The notes: generated from the letters alone by a model not told the origin. Counted from the first letter of the stretch, positions 7,459 through 15,623 are shown. The stretch: 60,814 nt of DNA from Variovorax sp. KK3 (GCF_001984055.1 NZ_LYVO01000040.1:1-60814); one strand, 5' to 3'. Program-made: numbers and translations.

Positions 7459-8669
7459 GCCGGGTCTTTCCTGTCGATCGGAGGACGAGGGGGCGCCGCT
7501 CCGTATTCCTGGTGCAGCTGCTTGCCGATGCGGTCGAGCAGCATCTCGCTGGTGCCGTCGCCGAAGGCGCCCAATCGCGTTTCGGCGGATTGCATGGCGA
7601 GCCGGTGCGCGGCGCTGGCGCCGGTCGCGCCCATGGCGCGCAGGCACTGGTCGATGCCCCACAGCGCGACGTCGACCGCGAACTTCTTGGCCTGGGCCGC
7701 CAGCGTGAGCGCCGGCGCGTCGGCCTGCACGGCCTGGGCCGCGCGCCACACGAGCGCATCGGCGGCTTCGAGCCTGAGCGACACCTCCGCCAGCTCCCAC
7801 GCCATGCCCTGGTGGCCGATCAACGGCTTGCCGAAGGCGTGCCGGTGGTGCGCGTGGTCGACGGCCTCGCGGAGCGCCGCCCGCATCGAAGCGACGCACA
7901 TCGCCGCGACGTGCACGCGCGCCGCATTGACGGAGGCCATCGATGTCCTGAGCGCCTGGCCCGGATCGCCGAACAAGGCCCAGTCGGGCACGAAGTGATC
8001 GTGAAAGACCAGGTGCGACAGCCGGAACGACCGTGCGCCGGGCATGTGGATCTCTTCGCGGCGGAAGGTGTCGCCGTCGTTCAATGGAATCAGGAAGGAC
8101 GCGAGCTGCCCTGCATCACCGCCGTCGTCGCCGCCGATGCGCGCCAGCACGTTCGCGCAATGGACGATCTGCCCGTTCGTGATCCACGACTTGGTGCCGG
8201 TGACGAGCCACCCGCCGTCCACGCGCCGCGCGGTGGTCGTCAGCGCGCCCAGGTCGCTGCCGCCGCCGGGCTCGGACATGGCGGGCGCGCACAGCACGTC
8301 GCCGCGCAGCATCGCTTGCAGCAGGTGTTCGCGTTGCACATCGGTGCCTGCGCGTGCGACCCGCGTCACCGAGCCTTGGAGGTTGTTGATGGCGAAGGCG
8401 GCCGCGAAGCCGTGCTCGGCCATGGTCTGGGCGACGCGGATCTTGCAGAGGAAGGAGGCGCCGTGGCCGCCGAACTCGCGCGGCGTCTGCAGGCCCAGAA
8501 AGCCCGCCTCGGCCCACTTGCCGATCCACGCTGCGTCGTAAGGCTGGCCCTGGTTGTGCGTGTCCAGCAGATGGTCGCTGAACGCGCCGCGGCAGAACTC
8601 GGCGGCGGCGGCGACGAGGTCCTGCTCCTCGCGCGGCAGCTCGGCATCGTGCGAATGTTGAAAGCTCAT
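7455..8669 (-). CDS. Acyl-CoA dehydrogenase with GDGT instead of YEGT
   Basis: A 404-residue flavoprotein with the standard N-terminal helical domain, middle beta domain (MSEPGGGSDLGAL; WITNG) and C-terminal helical domain. In most family members the catalytic base is the Glu of YEGT near the C-terminus; here that place reads FGDGTSEM, an Asp. The alternative isovaleryl-CoA-dehydrogenase position (Glu before Arg) reads VNAARV, so no Glu is there either. It may use Asp as base or be a specialised member. Electrons would go to ETF. It lies second in the operon Bug receptor, dehydrogenase, CoA-transferase A and B. Confidence 0.88.
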   Translation of the reverse strand: MSFQHSHDAELPREEQDLVAAAAEFCRGAFSDHLLDTHNQGQPYDAAWIGKWAEAGFLGLQTPREFGGHGASFLCKIRVAQTMAEHGFAAAFAINNLQGSVTRVARAGTDVQREHLLQAMLRGDVLCAPAMSEPGGGSDLGALTTTARRVDGGWLVTGTKSWITNGQIVHCANVLARIGGDDGGDAGQLASFLIPLNDGDTFRREEIHMPGARSFRLSHLVFHDHFVPDWALFGDPGQALRTSMASVNAARVHVAAMCVASMRAALREAVDHAHHRHAFGKPLIGHQGMAWELAEVSLRLEAADALVWRAAQAVQADAPALTLAAQAKKFAVDVALWGIDQCLRAMGATGASAAHRLAMQSAETRLGAFGDGTSEMLLDRIGKQLHQEYGAAPPRPPIDRKDPA

Positions 8670-8693
8670 GGCGCGACTGTGCTCGTCGGGCGG

Positions 8694-9677
8694 TCAGCGC
8701 GCCAGCGGCGTCTTGAGCGTCTTGGCCCAGTTGTTCCAGAAGTCGATCTCGCGGGCCACCTGCCTGGCATAGGCGTCGGGCGAAGAGTCCTTGACCGGCA
8801 CGGCGCCCAGCGTCTCCAGCTGCGTCAGGAACTCGGGGCTCGCGACGATCTTGTCGAGCGCTGCCGTGAGCTTGCGCGTCACCGCGCTCGGCAAGCCGGC
8901 CGGCGCGGCGATGCCGAACCAGGGCGACAGGTCCATCGGCTTGCCGCCGGCTTCCTGCACGGTCGGAAGGTTGGGGAAGGCCGGCGAGCGCTCGGGTGCC
9001 GCCACCGCCAGCGCCTTGATCTTGCCCGCCTTCACGTGCTGCGCGATCGTGGCCTCGGTGAAGAAGCCCACCTGCACGACGCCGGCGATCAGGTCGCTGA
9101 TGGGTTGCGCGCCGCCCTTGTAGTTGACGAAGGTCAGCTCGGTGCCGTTCAGCGCGTCGAACAAGGTGCCGCCGATGTGCGACGTGGCCCCGAAGGTGCC
9201 GCCCGAGTTGAGCTTGCCCGGGTTGGCCTTGGCATAGGCGATGAGCTCCTGCACGCTGTTAATCGGCACCTGCGGGTTCACCACGACCAGGTTGCGCTGC
9301 TTGGCCAGGTTGCGGATGTACGTGAAGTCCTTGGCCTGGTCGTAGGGCAAGGTGGGGTTGAGCGCCTGCCCGCGCGTCTGCGATGACTCCACCGCGACCA
9401 GCAGGGTGTAGCCGTCGGGCTTGGACTTGGCGACCGCCTCCGCGCCGATGATGCCGCCGGCGCCGCCCCGGTTGTCGACGATGACCGAGCCCTTGAGCTC
9501 CTTGCCCAGCGACTGCGCGATCACGCGGGCAATGATGTCGGTGGGGCCACCGGGAGGAAAGCCGACCACGAGCTTGATCGGCTGCGACGGATAGCCTTCA
9601 TCGGCCGATGCGGGCGCGGTGGCGATGCAGGCGAGGGCGATGGCGGCGAGCCATCTCGTGATCGTGACGGGCTTCAT
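8694..9677 (-). CDS. Bug/TctC-type periplasmic receptor
   Basis: A 327-residue exported receptor: signal peptide (Arg at 8, hydrophobic AAIALACIATAPASA), then IKLVVGFPPGGPTD, VIVDNRGGAGG, KPDGYTLLV, SGGTFGATSHIGG and VNYKGG. The ATG at 9677 has AGGAAG at good spacing; 9692 is an in-frame alternative. It is the first gene of the operon driven from the promoter overlapping the palindrome at 9729-9743, so receptor and CoA enzymes should be induced together. Membrane partners TctA/B are not in the window. Confidence 0.93.
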   Translation of the reverse strand: MKPVTITRWLAAIALACIATAPASADEGYPSQPIKLVVGFPPGGPTDIIARVIAQSLGKELKGSVIVDNRGGAGGIIGAEAVAKSKPDGYTLLVAVESSQTRGQALNPTLPYDQAKDFTYIRNLAKQRNLVVVNPQVPINSVQELIAYAKANPGKLNSGGTFGATSHIGGTLFDALNGTELTFVNYKGGAQPISDLIAGVVQVGFFTEATIAQHVKAGKIKALAVAAPERSPAFPNLPTVQEAGGKPMDLSPWFGIAAPAGLPSAVTRKLTAALDKIVASPEFLTQLETLGAVPVKDSSPDAYARQVAREIDFWNNWAKTLKTPLAR

Positions 9678-9714
9678 TCTTGCTTCCTTCATCCAGGTCG
9701 GGGTTGGTGGAGCG

Positions 9715-9744
9715 AGTATGAAATTGCAGGACACTTTGTGTCAA
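9715..9744 (-). promoter_or_regulatory. Putative sigma-70 promoter of the Bug/dehydrogenase/CoA-transferase operon
   Basis: On the minus strand a perfect -35 TTGACA (complement of 9739-9744) is followed after 18 bases by CATACT (9715-9720; 4 of 6 consensus -10 positions). Transcription would start about 30 bases before the ATG at 9677. The -35 lies inside the operator palindrome, as expected for repression. Confidence 0.55.
9729..9743. promoter_or_regulatory. Palindromic operator, copy 2 (GGACACTTTGTGTCA)
   Basis: Identical in all 15 bases to the copy at 5377-5391. It covers the -35 box of the putative promoter of the Bug receptor operon, 52 bases before its start codon. The XRE-cupin regulator is the likely binder. 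Confidence 0.75.
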
Positions 9745-9827
9745 GAAGGAATCTTAAGAAAAGCGCAAGAACATCGTTGCTTCCAATGTAGAAAGGGAAA
9801 TTGGAAGAAAAAAGTGCTGGCTGTTTG

Positions 9828-9844
9828 CTAGACGATCGGTCTAG
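9828..9844. promoter_or_regulatory. TetR-type operator (CTAGAC-N5-GTCTAG)
   Basis: CTAGACGATCGGTCTAG has perfect 6-base arms around GATCG. It ends 1 base before the ATG of the TetR-family gene. This size and symmetry suit a TetR dimer, and placement on the regulator's own start indicates autorepression of the TetR/acuI unit. Confidence 0.75.
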
Positions 9845-9845
9845 A

Positions 9846-10523
9846 ATGCGCCGCATGACGACCCGCAAGCCCAAGCTAGCAGTGCCACGCACGCGCAGCG
9901 CCGCACCCGCCTACTCGACCACGCGAGAGGTGTTGATCCGATGCGGCATGGAGTTGTTGACCGAGCAGGGCTTCAGTGCGACCGGCCTCGATGCGGTGCT
10001 GAAGCGGGCGACGGTGCCCAAGGGCTCCTTCTATCACTACTTCGAGAGCAAGGACGCCTTCGGCGCCGCGGTGATGGACGCCTACGACGACTACTTCAAA
10101 CGCAAGCTCGACAAGTGGCTGCTCGATGAAACGCGTGCACCGCTCGACCGGCTCGCGGACTTCATCGCCGACGCATCCCAGGGCATGCGCAAGCACCGCT
10201 ACACACGCGGCTGTCTGGTCGGCAACCTGAGCCAGGAACTCGGTGCGCTGCCCTCGGGCTTTCGCGAAAGGCTCGACGCGATCCTGGTCGGATGGCAGGT
10301 GCGCGTGGCGACTTGCCTGCGCGCCGCGCAGGCGCAAGGCAGCGTGTCGGCCGAACTCGACATCGACCAGGTGGCCGAATTCTTCTGGATCGCCTGGGAA
10401 GGCGCGGTGCTGCGCGCGCGGCTGGTCCAGAGCGATCGGCCGCTGGTCACTTTCATCGCCGCGTTTCTTGCCGGGCTGGGTGCGTCGCCGAAGGCCGGCG
10501 CGCCACGCCGGCCAAGTCGCTAA
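9846..10523 (+). CDS. acuR: TetR-family regulator, AcuR-like
   Basis: About 225 residues. The N-terminal TetR helix-turn-helix (GFSATGLDAVLKRATVPKGS, then FYHYFESKDAF) is followed by an all-helical ligand domain with the RYTRGCLVGNLSQEL segment of this subfamily. It lies directly before an acuI-type reductase, the arrangement of AcuR/AcuI, where AcuR responds to acrylate-type ligands. The start may be ATG 9846 or ATG 9855; neither has a good ribosome site, and 9846 almost touches the operator palindrome. The symbol is by context and similarity, not proof. Confidence 0.8.
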   Translation: MRRMTTRKPKLAVPRTRSAAPAYSTTREVLIRCGMELLTEQGFSATGLDAVLKRATVPKGSFYHYFESKDAFGAAVMDAYDDYFKRKLDKWLLDETRAPLDRLADFIADASQGMRKHRYTRGCLVGNLSQELGALPSGFRERLDAILVGWQVRVATCLRAAQAQGSVSAELDIDQVAEFFWIAWEGAVLRARLVQSDRPLVTFIAAFLAGLGASPKAGAPRRPSR

Positions 10524-10556
10524 TTTTTCATCGAGATCGAAGAGGCATAGAAGCAC

Positions 10557-11546
10557 ATGAGCACGTTCAAAGGCATCGTCGTGGAGAAAGACGCCGAGGG
10601 TTATCGCGCGTCGGTGAGCGAACTGGACGACAGCCGCCTGCCCGCGGGCGACGTCACGGTTCGCGTCGAATACAGCACCCTCAACTACAAGGACGGGCTC
10701 GCCATCACCGGCAAGGGTCCCGTGGTGCGCAGCTTTCCGATGGTGCCGGGCATCGACTTCGCCGGCGTGGTCGAGCAGAGCGAGCATGCGGACTTCAAGC
10801 CCGGTGATCGCGTGGTGCTCAACGGCTGGGGCGTCGGCGAAACGCATTGGGGCGGCCTGGCGCAGCGTGCGCGCGTCAAGGGCGACTGGCTCATTCCGCT
10901 GCCGCAGCGCTTCGGCGCCAAGGACGCCATGGCCATCGGCACGGCCGGCTACACGGCGATGCTGTGCGTGCTGGCGCTCGAGCGCCATGGCCTGAAGGCA
11001 GGGCAGGGGCCGGTGCTGGTCACCGGCGCCAATGGCGGCGTGGGCAGCTTCGCCATTGCGCTGCTGGCCGGCCTGGGCCATCAGGTCGTGGCCTCGACGG
11101 GCCGGCCGCAGGAGTCGGAGTACCTGCGCCGCCTGGGCGCGGCCGAGGTCATCGACCGCAAGGAATTGGGCGAACCGGGCAAGCCGCTGCAGAAGGAACG
11201 CTGGGTCGCGGCCGTCGACTCCGTCGGCAGCCACACGCTGGCCAATGTGTGCGCGCAGGTTCGCTACGGCGGTGCGGTGGCGGCGTGCGGCATGGCGCAG
11301 GGCCTGGACCTGCCGGCGTCGGTCGCACCGTTCATCCTGCGTGGCGTGGCCCTGCTCGGCGTCGACAGTGTCATGCGTCCCAAGGCCGACAGGCTGGCCG
11401 CATGGGACCGCCTCGCGCAGGACTTGCGCGGGCCCATCCTCGAAGACATCGCTGCCGAGATCTCGCTGGACCAGGCCGTGGATGCGGCGGCACGGCTGAT
11501 GCGCGGCGAAGTGCGCGGCCGCGTGATCGTCAACCCCAACGCCTGA
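10557..11546 (+). CDS. acuI: Acrylyl-CoA reductase AcuI (YhdH-type NADPH oxidoreductase)
   Basis: A 329-residue zinc-independent medium-chain reductase. YSTLNYKDGLAITGKGPVVR and PGIDFAGVV mark the YhdH/AcuI subgroup; NADPH binds VTGANGGVGSFA (about residue 160). AcuI reduces toxic acrylyl-CoA to propionyl-CoA with NADPH, in the cytoplasm, as a detoxification or DMSP/acrylate-degradation step. It lies 33 bases after the TetR gene and 10 bases before the ThDP enzyme, so all three probably share one transcript. No DMSP lyase is visible, so detoxification of endogenous acrylyl-CoA is the simpler role. Confidence 0.86.
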   Translation: MSTFKGIVVEKDAEGYRASVSELDDSRLPAGDVTVRVEYSTLNYKDGLAITGKGPVVRSFPMVPGIDFAGVVEQSEHADFKPGDRVVLNGWGVGETHWGGLAQRARVKGDWLIPLPQRFGAKDAMAIGTAGYTAMLCVLALERHGLKAGQGPVLVTGANGGVGSFAIALLAGLGHQVVASTGRPQESEYLRRLGAAEVIDRKELGEPGKPLQKERWVAAVDSVGSHTLANVCAQVRYGGAVAACGMAQGLDLPASVAPFILRGVALLGVDSVMRPKADRLAAWDRLAQDLRGPILEDIAAEISLDQAVDAAARLMRGEVRGRVIVNPNA

Positions 11547-11556
11547 TCGCGCCGAC

Positions 11557-13197
11557 ATGGTCTATCGAGTTGCGGACGCCATCGTCGACAGCATGGTGGC
11601 GCACGGCGCCGACCGTGGTTTCAGCGTGCCCGGCGAGAGCTTCCTGGCGCTGCTCGACGCGCTGCACGCGCGCGCGGATTTCGACCTGGTGACGTGCCGT
11701 CACGAGGGCTCCGCAGCCCTCGCGGCCATCGCCGATGCCAAGCTGACCGGCCGCCCCGGCGTCGTCATGGCGAGCCGCGGCCCCGGCGCGTTCAATGCCG
11801 CGATCGGCGTCCACGTGGCGTCCGAGGAAGCGATTCCCTTGATCCTGCTGATCGGCCAGGTCGATCGCCCCAACCTGGGCAAGGGAGCGGTGCAGGAGAT
11901 CGACACGTCAACGGCGTTCTCGGGCTTGCTCAAGTGGTCGGCGCGCATCGATCGCGCCGAGTCGGTCGCAGAAATCATGGCGCGAGCCTTCGTGGCCGCG
12001 GCCTCGGGCACGCCGGGGCCGGTGGCCGTCGAGCTGCCTGAAGACGTGCTCACCGAAGCCGTGCAGCAGCGGCCTGTGCGCGTGCACGGCCTGGCCGTTC
12101 CTACCGTGAGTGCGGAAGACGCCACGCGCGTTCGCGAACTGATCGCCGCTGCGAGCCGGCCTTTGCTGATCGTGGGCGGCGAGTGCCGCAGCGCCGAGTT
12201 CCGCCGCGACCTGCACGATCTGGTCGGCCTGTGGGACGTGCCGGTCGTGCTGACCAACAAGAACCAGGACCAGTTCTCCAACCTCGACCCGCACTGGGCT
12301 GGGCAGATCGGCTTTTTCGCTTCCCCGGCCCATGCCGCGCTGGTTGGCGAGGCCGACTTGCTGATCGCGCTCGGCAGCCGCATGGGCGACCTGTCTTCGC
12401 TCGGCTTCGCCTTTCCGCGCCAGGACGAGAGCCCGCAGCGGCTGGTGCACGTGTATCCCGACGCGGGAATGATCGGCCGGCACTTCCACACCGATCTGCC
12501 GATCGTTTCTTCGTCGCATGCCTTCGTGCGCGCCGCGCTGCGCGATGGCGAGCGCGCCGCGACGTCGCCGGGCTGGATGCGCCGTGCCGCCGAAGCGGCG
12601 CAAGGCGCACACGGCTGGCAGCCCGCCGAGGTCGCGCCCGACGACGTGATGGGCCATGCGGTCACTGCGTTGAGCCGGTTGGCCAGGCCCGATGCGATCC
12701 TGACCACCGACTCGGGCAACTTCGCATCGTGGGTGCACCGCATCTTCAGGATGACGCCGGCCAACCGGCTGCTGGGCTCGGCCTGCGGCGCGATGGGCAC
12801 GGGCGTGCCTTCGGGCGTGGCGGCCGCGCTTCGCCACCCCGGGCGACAGGTGCTCGCCTTCGTGGGCGACGGCGGTTTCCTCATGAATGGCAACGAGCTG
12901 ATCACGGCCGTCGACCGGCGCCTCGACCTGCGCGTGATCGTTTCGAACAACGGCTCCTACGGCACCATCCGCACGCACCAGCAGCGCCACTTTCCGGGCC
13001 GCGTGAGCGGCACCGACCTGGCGAACCCCGACTTCTGCCGGCTGGCCGAGGCCTTCGGTGCGCGTGGCTTCAAGATCGAGAACGGCAGGGATGCAGTTGG
13101 CATCGTCGAACAGGCCATGGCCGTCCCGGGTCCGGTGGTGATCGAGGTATGCAGCCATCCGGACGTCTCGGCCGTGCCACCGAAGTCGAAGAACTGA
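11557..13197 (+). CDS. Thiamine-diphosphate-dependent enzyme (acetolactate synthase-like)
   Basis: A 546-residue three-domain ThDP enzyme. The N-terminal Pyr domain holds the activating glutamate (Glu50 in RHEG). The C-terminal PP domain has the GDG (residues 437-439) to NN ThDP/Mg motif (GDGGFLMNG, then IVSNNGSYG). The size fits acetolactate synthase large subunits, benzoylformate decarboxylase-type and sulfoacetaldehyde acetyltransferase-type enzymes. No small regulatory subunit gene follows, so it is more likely a catabolic decarboxylase or lyase than biosynthetic IlvB. It sits 10 bases after acuI and is probably under the same TetR operator. Confidence 0.86.
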   Translation: MVYRVADAIVDSMVAHGADRGFSVPGESFLALLDALHARADFDLVTCRHEGSAALAAIADAKLTGRPGVVMASRGPGAFNAAIGVHVASEEAIPLILLIGQVDRPNLGKGAVQEIDTSTAFSGLLKWSARIDRAESVAEIMARAFVAAASGTPGPVAVELPEDVLTEAVQQRPVRVHGLAVPTVSAEDATRVRELIAAASRPLLIVGGECRSAEFRRDLHDLVGLWDVPVVLTNKNQDQFSNLDPHWAGQIGFFASPAHAALVGEADLLIALGSRMGDLSSLGFAFPRQDESPQRLVHVYPDAGMIGRHFHTDLPIVSSSHAFVRAALRDGERAATSPGWMRRAAEAAQGAHGWQPAEVAPDDVMGHAVTALSRLARPDAILTTDSGNFASWVHRIFRMTPANRLLGSACGAMGTGVPSGVAAALRHPGRQVLAFVGDGGFLMNGNELITAVDRRLDLRVIVSNNGSYGTIRTHQQRHFPGRVSGTDLANPDFCRLAEAFGARGFKIENGRDAVGIVEQAMAVPGPVVIEVCSHPDVSAVPPKSKN

Positions 13198-13250
13198 ATC
13201 GAAGCGCGGGTCACAATCGCGGCTTGTGACCCTGCCGATGGAGCCGATCC

Positions 13251-13622
13251 ATGATCGACGCTGCGCAACTGCGCGAACTCGCTTCCCGCAAGCTCGAGGC
13301 CCAGGCCGCCACCTGCCGCTGCCGCGTGCTGCAAACGCCCGCTTGGGAGAGCATCACGCTCGAGCGTTGGCCCGAGGGCGTCGACCCGGTCGGCACGCTG
13401 CGGGCGCCCGACATCGACGAGCCGACCTTCGAGGAGTTCCACCCCGACGGCACCCGCTACGATTCGCCCGATGCCCCGATCGCGGTGGCGTGGTTCCCGT
13501 TCAACCGAAGCGACGTGCACGTGTGCGGCGCATGTCGCACGGTGTTCCTGCGCTACACCGAATACGGCGGCTACTACGTCGACCACCGTGTGCGGATGGT
13601 CGATCCAGCTCTGGTGGTCTAG
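13251..13622 (+). CDS. Conserved hypothetical protein with a CxxC pair
   Basis: I do not recognise a named family. The 123-residue protein is soluble, acidic in the middle, and has an early CRC (about residues 22-24), a late VCGACRTVFLRYTEYGGYYV segment with CxxC, and a VDHRVR tail. The start ATG at 13251 follows a GGAGCC site. Cys and aromatic clustering suggest a metal- or disulfide-stabilised fold. It follows the ThDP enzyme by 53 bases and precedes an SDR gene by 26. Confidence 0.7.
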   Translation: MIDAAQLRELASRKLEAQAATCRCRVLQTPAWESITLERWPEGVDPVGTLRAPDIDEPTFEEFHPDGTRYDSPDAPIAVAWFPFNRSDVHVCGACRTVFLRYTEYGGYYVDHRVRMVDPALVV

Positions 13623-13648
13623 GCGTTCTCAACGCAGAAGGAAATTCG

Positions 13649-14353
13649 ATGTCGAACGGGAAAGTGGCGGTGGTGGTGGGTGGCGGCAGCGGCATGGGCG
13701 CCGCAGCGGCACGCAAATTGGCCGAGAAGGGCTTCGACGTTGCCGTGCTCTCGTCGTCCGGCAAAGGCGAGGCGCTCGGCAAGGAACTCGGCGGCATCGG
13801 CATCACCGGATCGAACCGTTCGAACGACGACCTGGGCCGCCTGGTCGACACCACGCTGGAGCGCTGGGGCCGCATCGACGTGCTCGTCAACGGCGCCGGC
13901 CACGGTCCCAAGGGAGCGGTGCTCGACATCACCGACGAGCAGTGGCAAACGGGCATGGAGTTCTACCTGCTCAACGTGATCCGCCCCACGCGGCTGGTCG
14001 CGCCCATCATGGAAAAGCAGAAGGGCGGCGCCATCATCAACATCTCGTCGGCCTGGGCCGTGGAGCCCAGCGCGATGTTCCCGACCTCGGCCGTCTTCAG
14101 GGCGGGCCTCGCCGCGTTCACCAAGCTCTTCGCGGACCAATACGCCGCGTCGAAGGTGCGCATGAACAACGTGCTGCCCGGCTGGATCGACAGCCTCCCC
14201 GAGAAGGACGACCGCCGCGACAGCGTGCCCCTGCAGCGCTACGGCACGAGCGAGGAGATCGCCGCGACGATCGCCTTCCTGGCCTCCGACGATGCGGCCT
14301 ACATCACGGGGCAGAGCCTGCGCGTAGACGGCGGGCTCATGCGGTCGCTGTAG
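13649..14353 (+). CDS. SDR-fold protein lacking the YxxxK active site
   Basis: A 234-residue short-chain dehydrogenase fold. The dinucleotide loop is GGGSGMG (about residues 10-16), the central VNGAGHG replaces NNAG, and the catalytic Ser region reads NISSAW. Where YxxxK should follow, the sequence is FPTSAVFRAGLAAF: Tyr is missing and Lys is Arg. The C-terminal LPGWIDS and DGG segments are normal. It probably binds NAD(P) but may not be a normal oxidoreductase. The ATG at 13649 has AAGGAAA before it; the frame is open upstream but overlaps the hypothetical gene. A WYL regulator follows after 14 bases. Confidence 0.83.
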   Translation: MSNGKVAVVVGGGSGMGAAAARKLAEKGFDVAVLSSSGKGEALGKELGGIGITGSNRSNDDLGRLVDTTLERWGRIDVLVNGAGHGPKGAVLDITDEQWQTGMEFYLLNVIRPTRLVAPIMEKQKGGAIINISSAWAVEPSAMFPTSAVFRAGLAAFTKLFADQYAASKVRMNNVLPGWIDSLPEKDDRRDSVPLQRYGTSEEIAATIAFLASDDAAYITGQSLRVDGGLMRSL

Positions 14354-14367
14354 CGCGCCTCTGCCCG

Positions 14368-15078
14368 ATGTCGCGCGCCGAACGCCTGCTGTCGCTGATG
14401 CAGTGCCTGCGCCGTCATCGGCAGCCTGTCGGCGGCGCGGCCCTGGCGCGTGAACTCGACATCAGCCTGCGCACGCTCTACCGCGACATCGCGAGCCTGC
14501 AGGCCCAGGGCGCGGACATTCGCGGCGAAGCCGGCGTCGGCTACGTGCTGCGGCCGGGCTTCACCTTGCCGCCATTGATGTTCTCGGTGACGGAACTCGA
14601 GGCCCTGCTGCTGGGCGCCCGCTGGGTCGCCCAGCGTACCGACAGCGAACTCGCGGACGATGCCCGCAATGCGCTGTCGAAGATCGCGGCGGTGTTGCCG
14701 GCCGACCTGCGCCAGTCGCTCGACGATTCCACGTTGTTGATCGGCCCGGCAGGCGCCGGCACGGACGGCACGGGTGGCACGAGCAATCAGGCGCATCTGC
14801 CGGTGCTGAGGCGGGCGATCCGCCTGGAGCGCAAGCTCCGCATCGGGTATCTCGATCTCAAGGGCATCGAGAGCGAACGCACCATCTGGCCGTTCGCCCT
14901 GGGGTTCTTCGACCAGGCGCACGTCGCCGTCGCATGGTGCGAGTTGCGCCAGGAGCAGCGCCATTTTCGAGTGGATCGGATGACGGCCGTCGAGGTGCAG
15001 GAAGAACGGTATCCGGAGCGCCGCCAGGCGTTGTTGAAGGCGTGGCGGCGCAAGGAAGGCATCGCTCCCACGCGATGA
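14368..15078 (+). CDS. YafY-type HTH/WYL-domain transcriptional regulator
   Basis: A 236-residue regulator: N-terminal HTH_11 winged helix (ELDISLRTLYRDIASLQAQG) and a WYL domain (IGYLDLKG, then WPFALGFF). WYL domains bind nucleotides or small ligands. It lies between the SDR and a small VOC-fold protein, a pairing often seen for this regulator type, and probably controls the VOC gene. The ATG at 14368 is the first methionine fitting the domain. A loose CTGCTG/CAGCAG repeat (15098-15120) lies between it and the VOC gene. Confidence 0.87.
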   Translation: MSRAERLLSLMQCLRRHRQPVGGAALARELDISLRTLYRDIASLQAQGADIRGEAGVGYVLRPGFTLPPLMFSVTELEALLLGARWVAQRTDSELADDARNALSKIAAVLPADLRQSLDDSTLLIGPAGAGTDGTGGTSNQAHLPVLRRAIRLERKLRIGYLDLKGIESERTIWPFALGFFDQAHVAVAWCELRQEQRHFRVDRMTAVEVQEERYPERRQALLKAWRRKEGIAPTR

Positions 15079-15201
15079 AGCGGGGAGGGCCGTCGCACTG
15101 CTGCCGGAAACTGACAGCAGCGCTTCTTAGCATGAACTCACTGAAGCGCCAGCCCGATGCGCGGGCTGCGACGCACCCAGTGACCCTGCTTCGGAGAACA
15201 C

Positions 15202-15570
15202 ATGCTCGATCTCAACTTCTTCCTTCTGTACGTCGACAGCCCTGCGCGCAGCGCCGACTTCTACGGCCGTCTGCTCGGCCATCCGCCGGTCGAATCGTCG
15301 CCGACCTTCGCGCTCTTCAAGCTGGCGTCCGGTGCGATGCTGGGCCTGTGGTCGCGCGGCACCGTCGAGCCGACCGCCACACCCGTGGGTGGCAGTGAAC
15401 TCGGCTTCGCCGTCGGCGACGACGCCACCGTGCGGCAACTGCATGCGCGCTGGTCCGAGGACGGCATGCGCATCATGCAGGCGCCGCAGCAGATGGACTT
15501 CGGGTTCACCTTCACTGCGCTCGATCCGGACGGCCATCGTCTGCGGGTGTTCAGCCCGTCGACGCCTTGA
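15202..15570 (+). CDS. VOC-superfamily protein (glyoxalase/bleomycin-resistance type)
   Basis: A 122-residue VOC-fold protein starting LDLNFFLLYVDSPARSADFY, with the typical LDPDGHRLRVF ending. The fold covers metal-dependent lyases, dioxygenases and drug-binding proteins; this one looks like the small phenazine/bleomycin-binding kind. It follows the WYL regulator by 123 bases. Substrate unknown. Confidence 0.84.
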   Translation: MLDLNFFLLYVDSPARSADFYGRLLGHPPVESSPTFALFKLASGAMLGLWSRGTVEPTATPVGGSELGFAVGDDATVRQLHARWSEDGMRIMQAPQQMDFGFTFTALDPDGHRLRVFSPSTP

Positions 15571-15623
15571 AGCTGCGCGGGCGGCGCTTCACGCCTTGTG
15601 AAGCCCCCAGGGCAGCGCGCAAG

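Noticed and set aside
10557..13197. Biosynthetic acetolactate synthase (ilvB) assignment for the ThDP enzyme
   Set aside because: No ilvN or ilvC gene follows, and the gene is in a catabolic unit with acuI and a TetR regulator.
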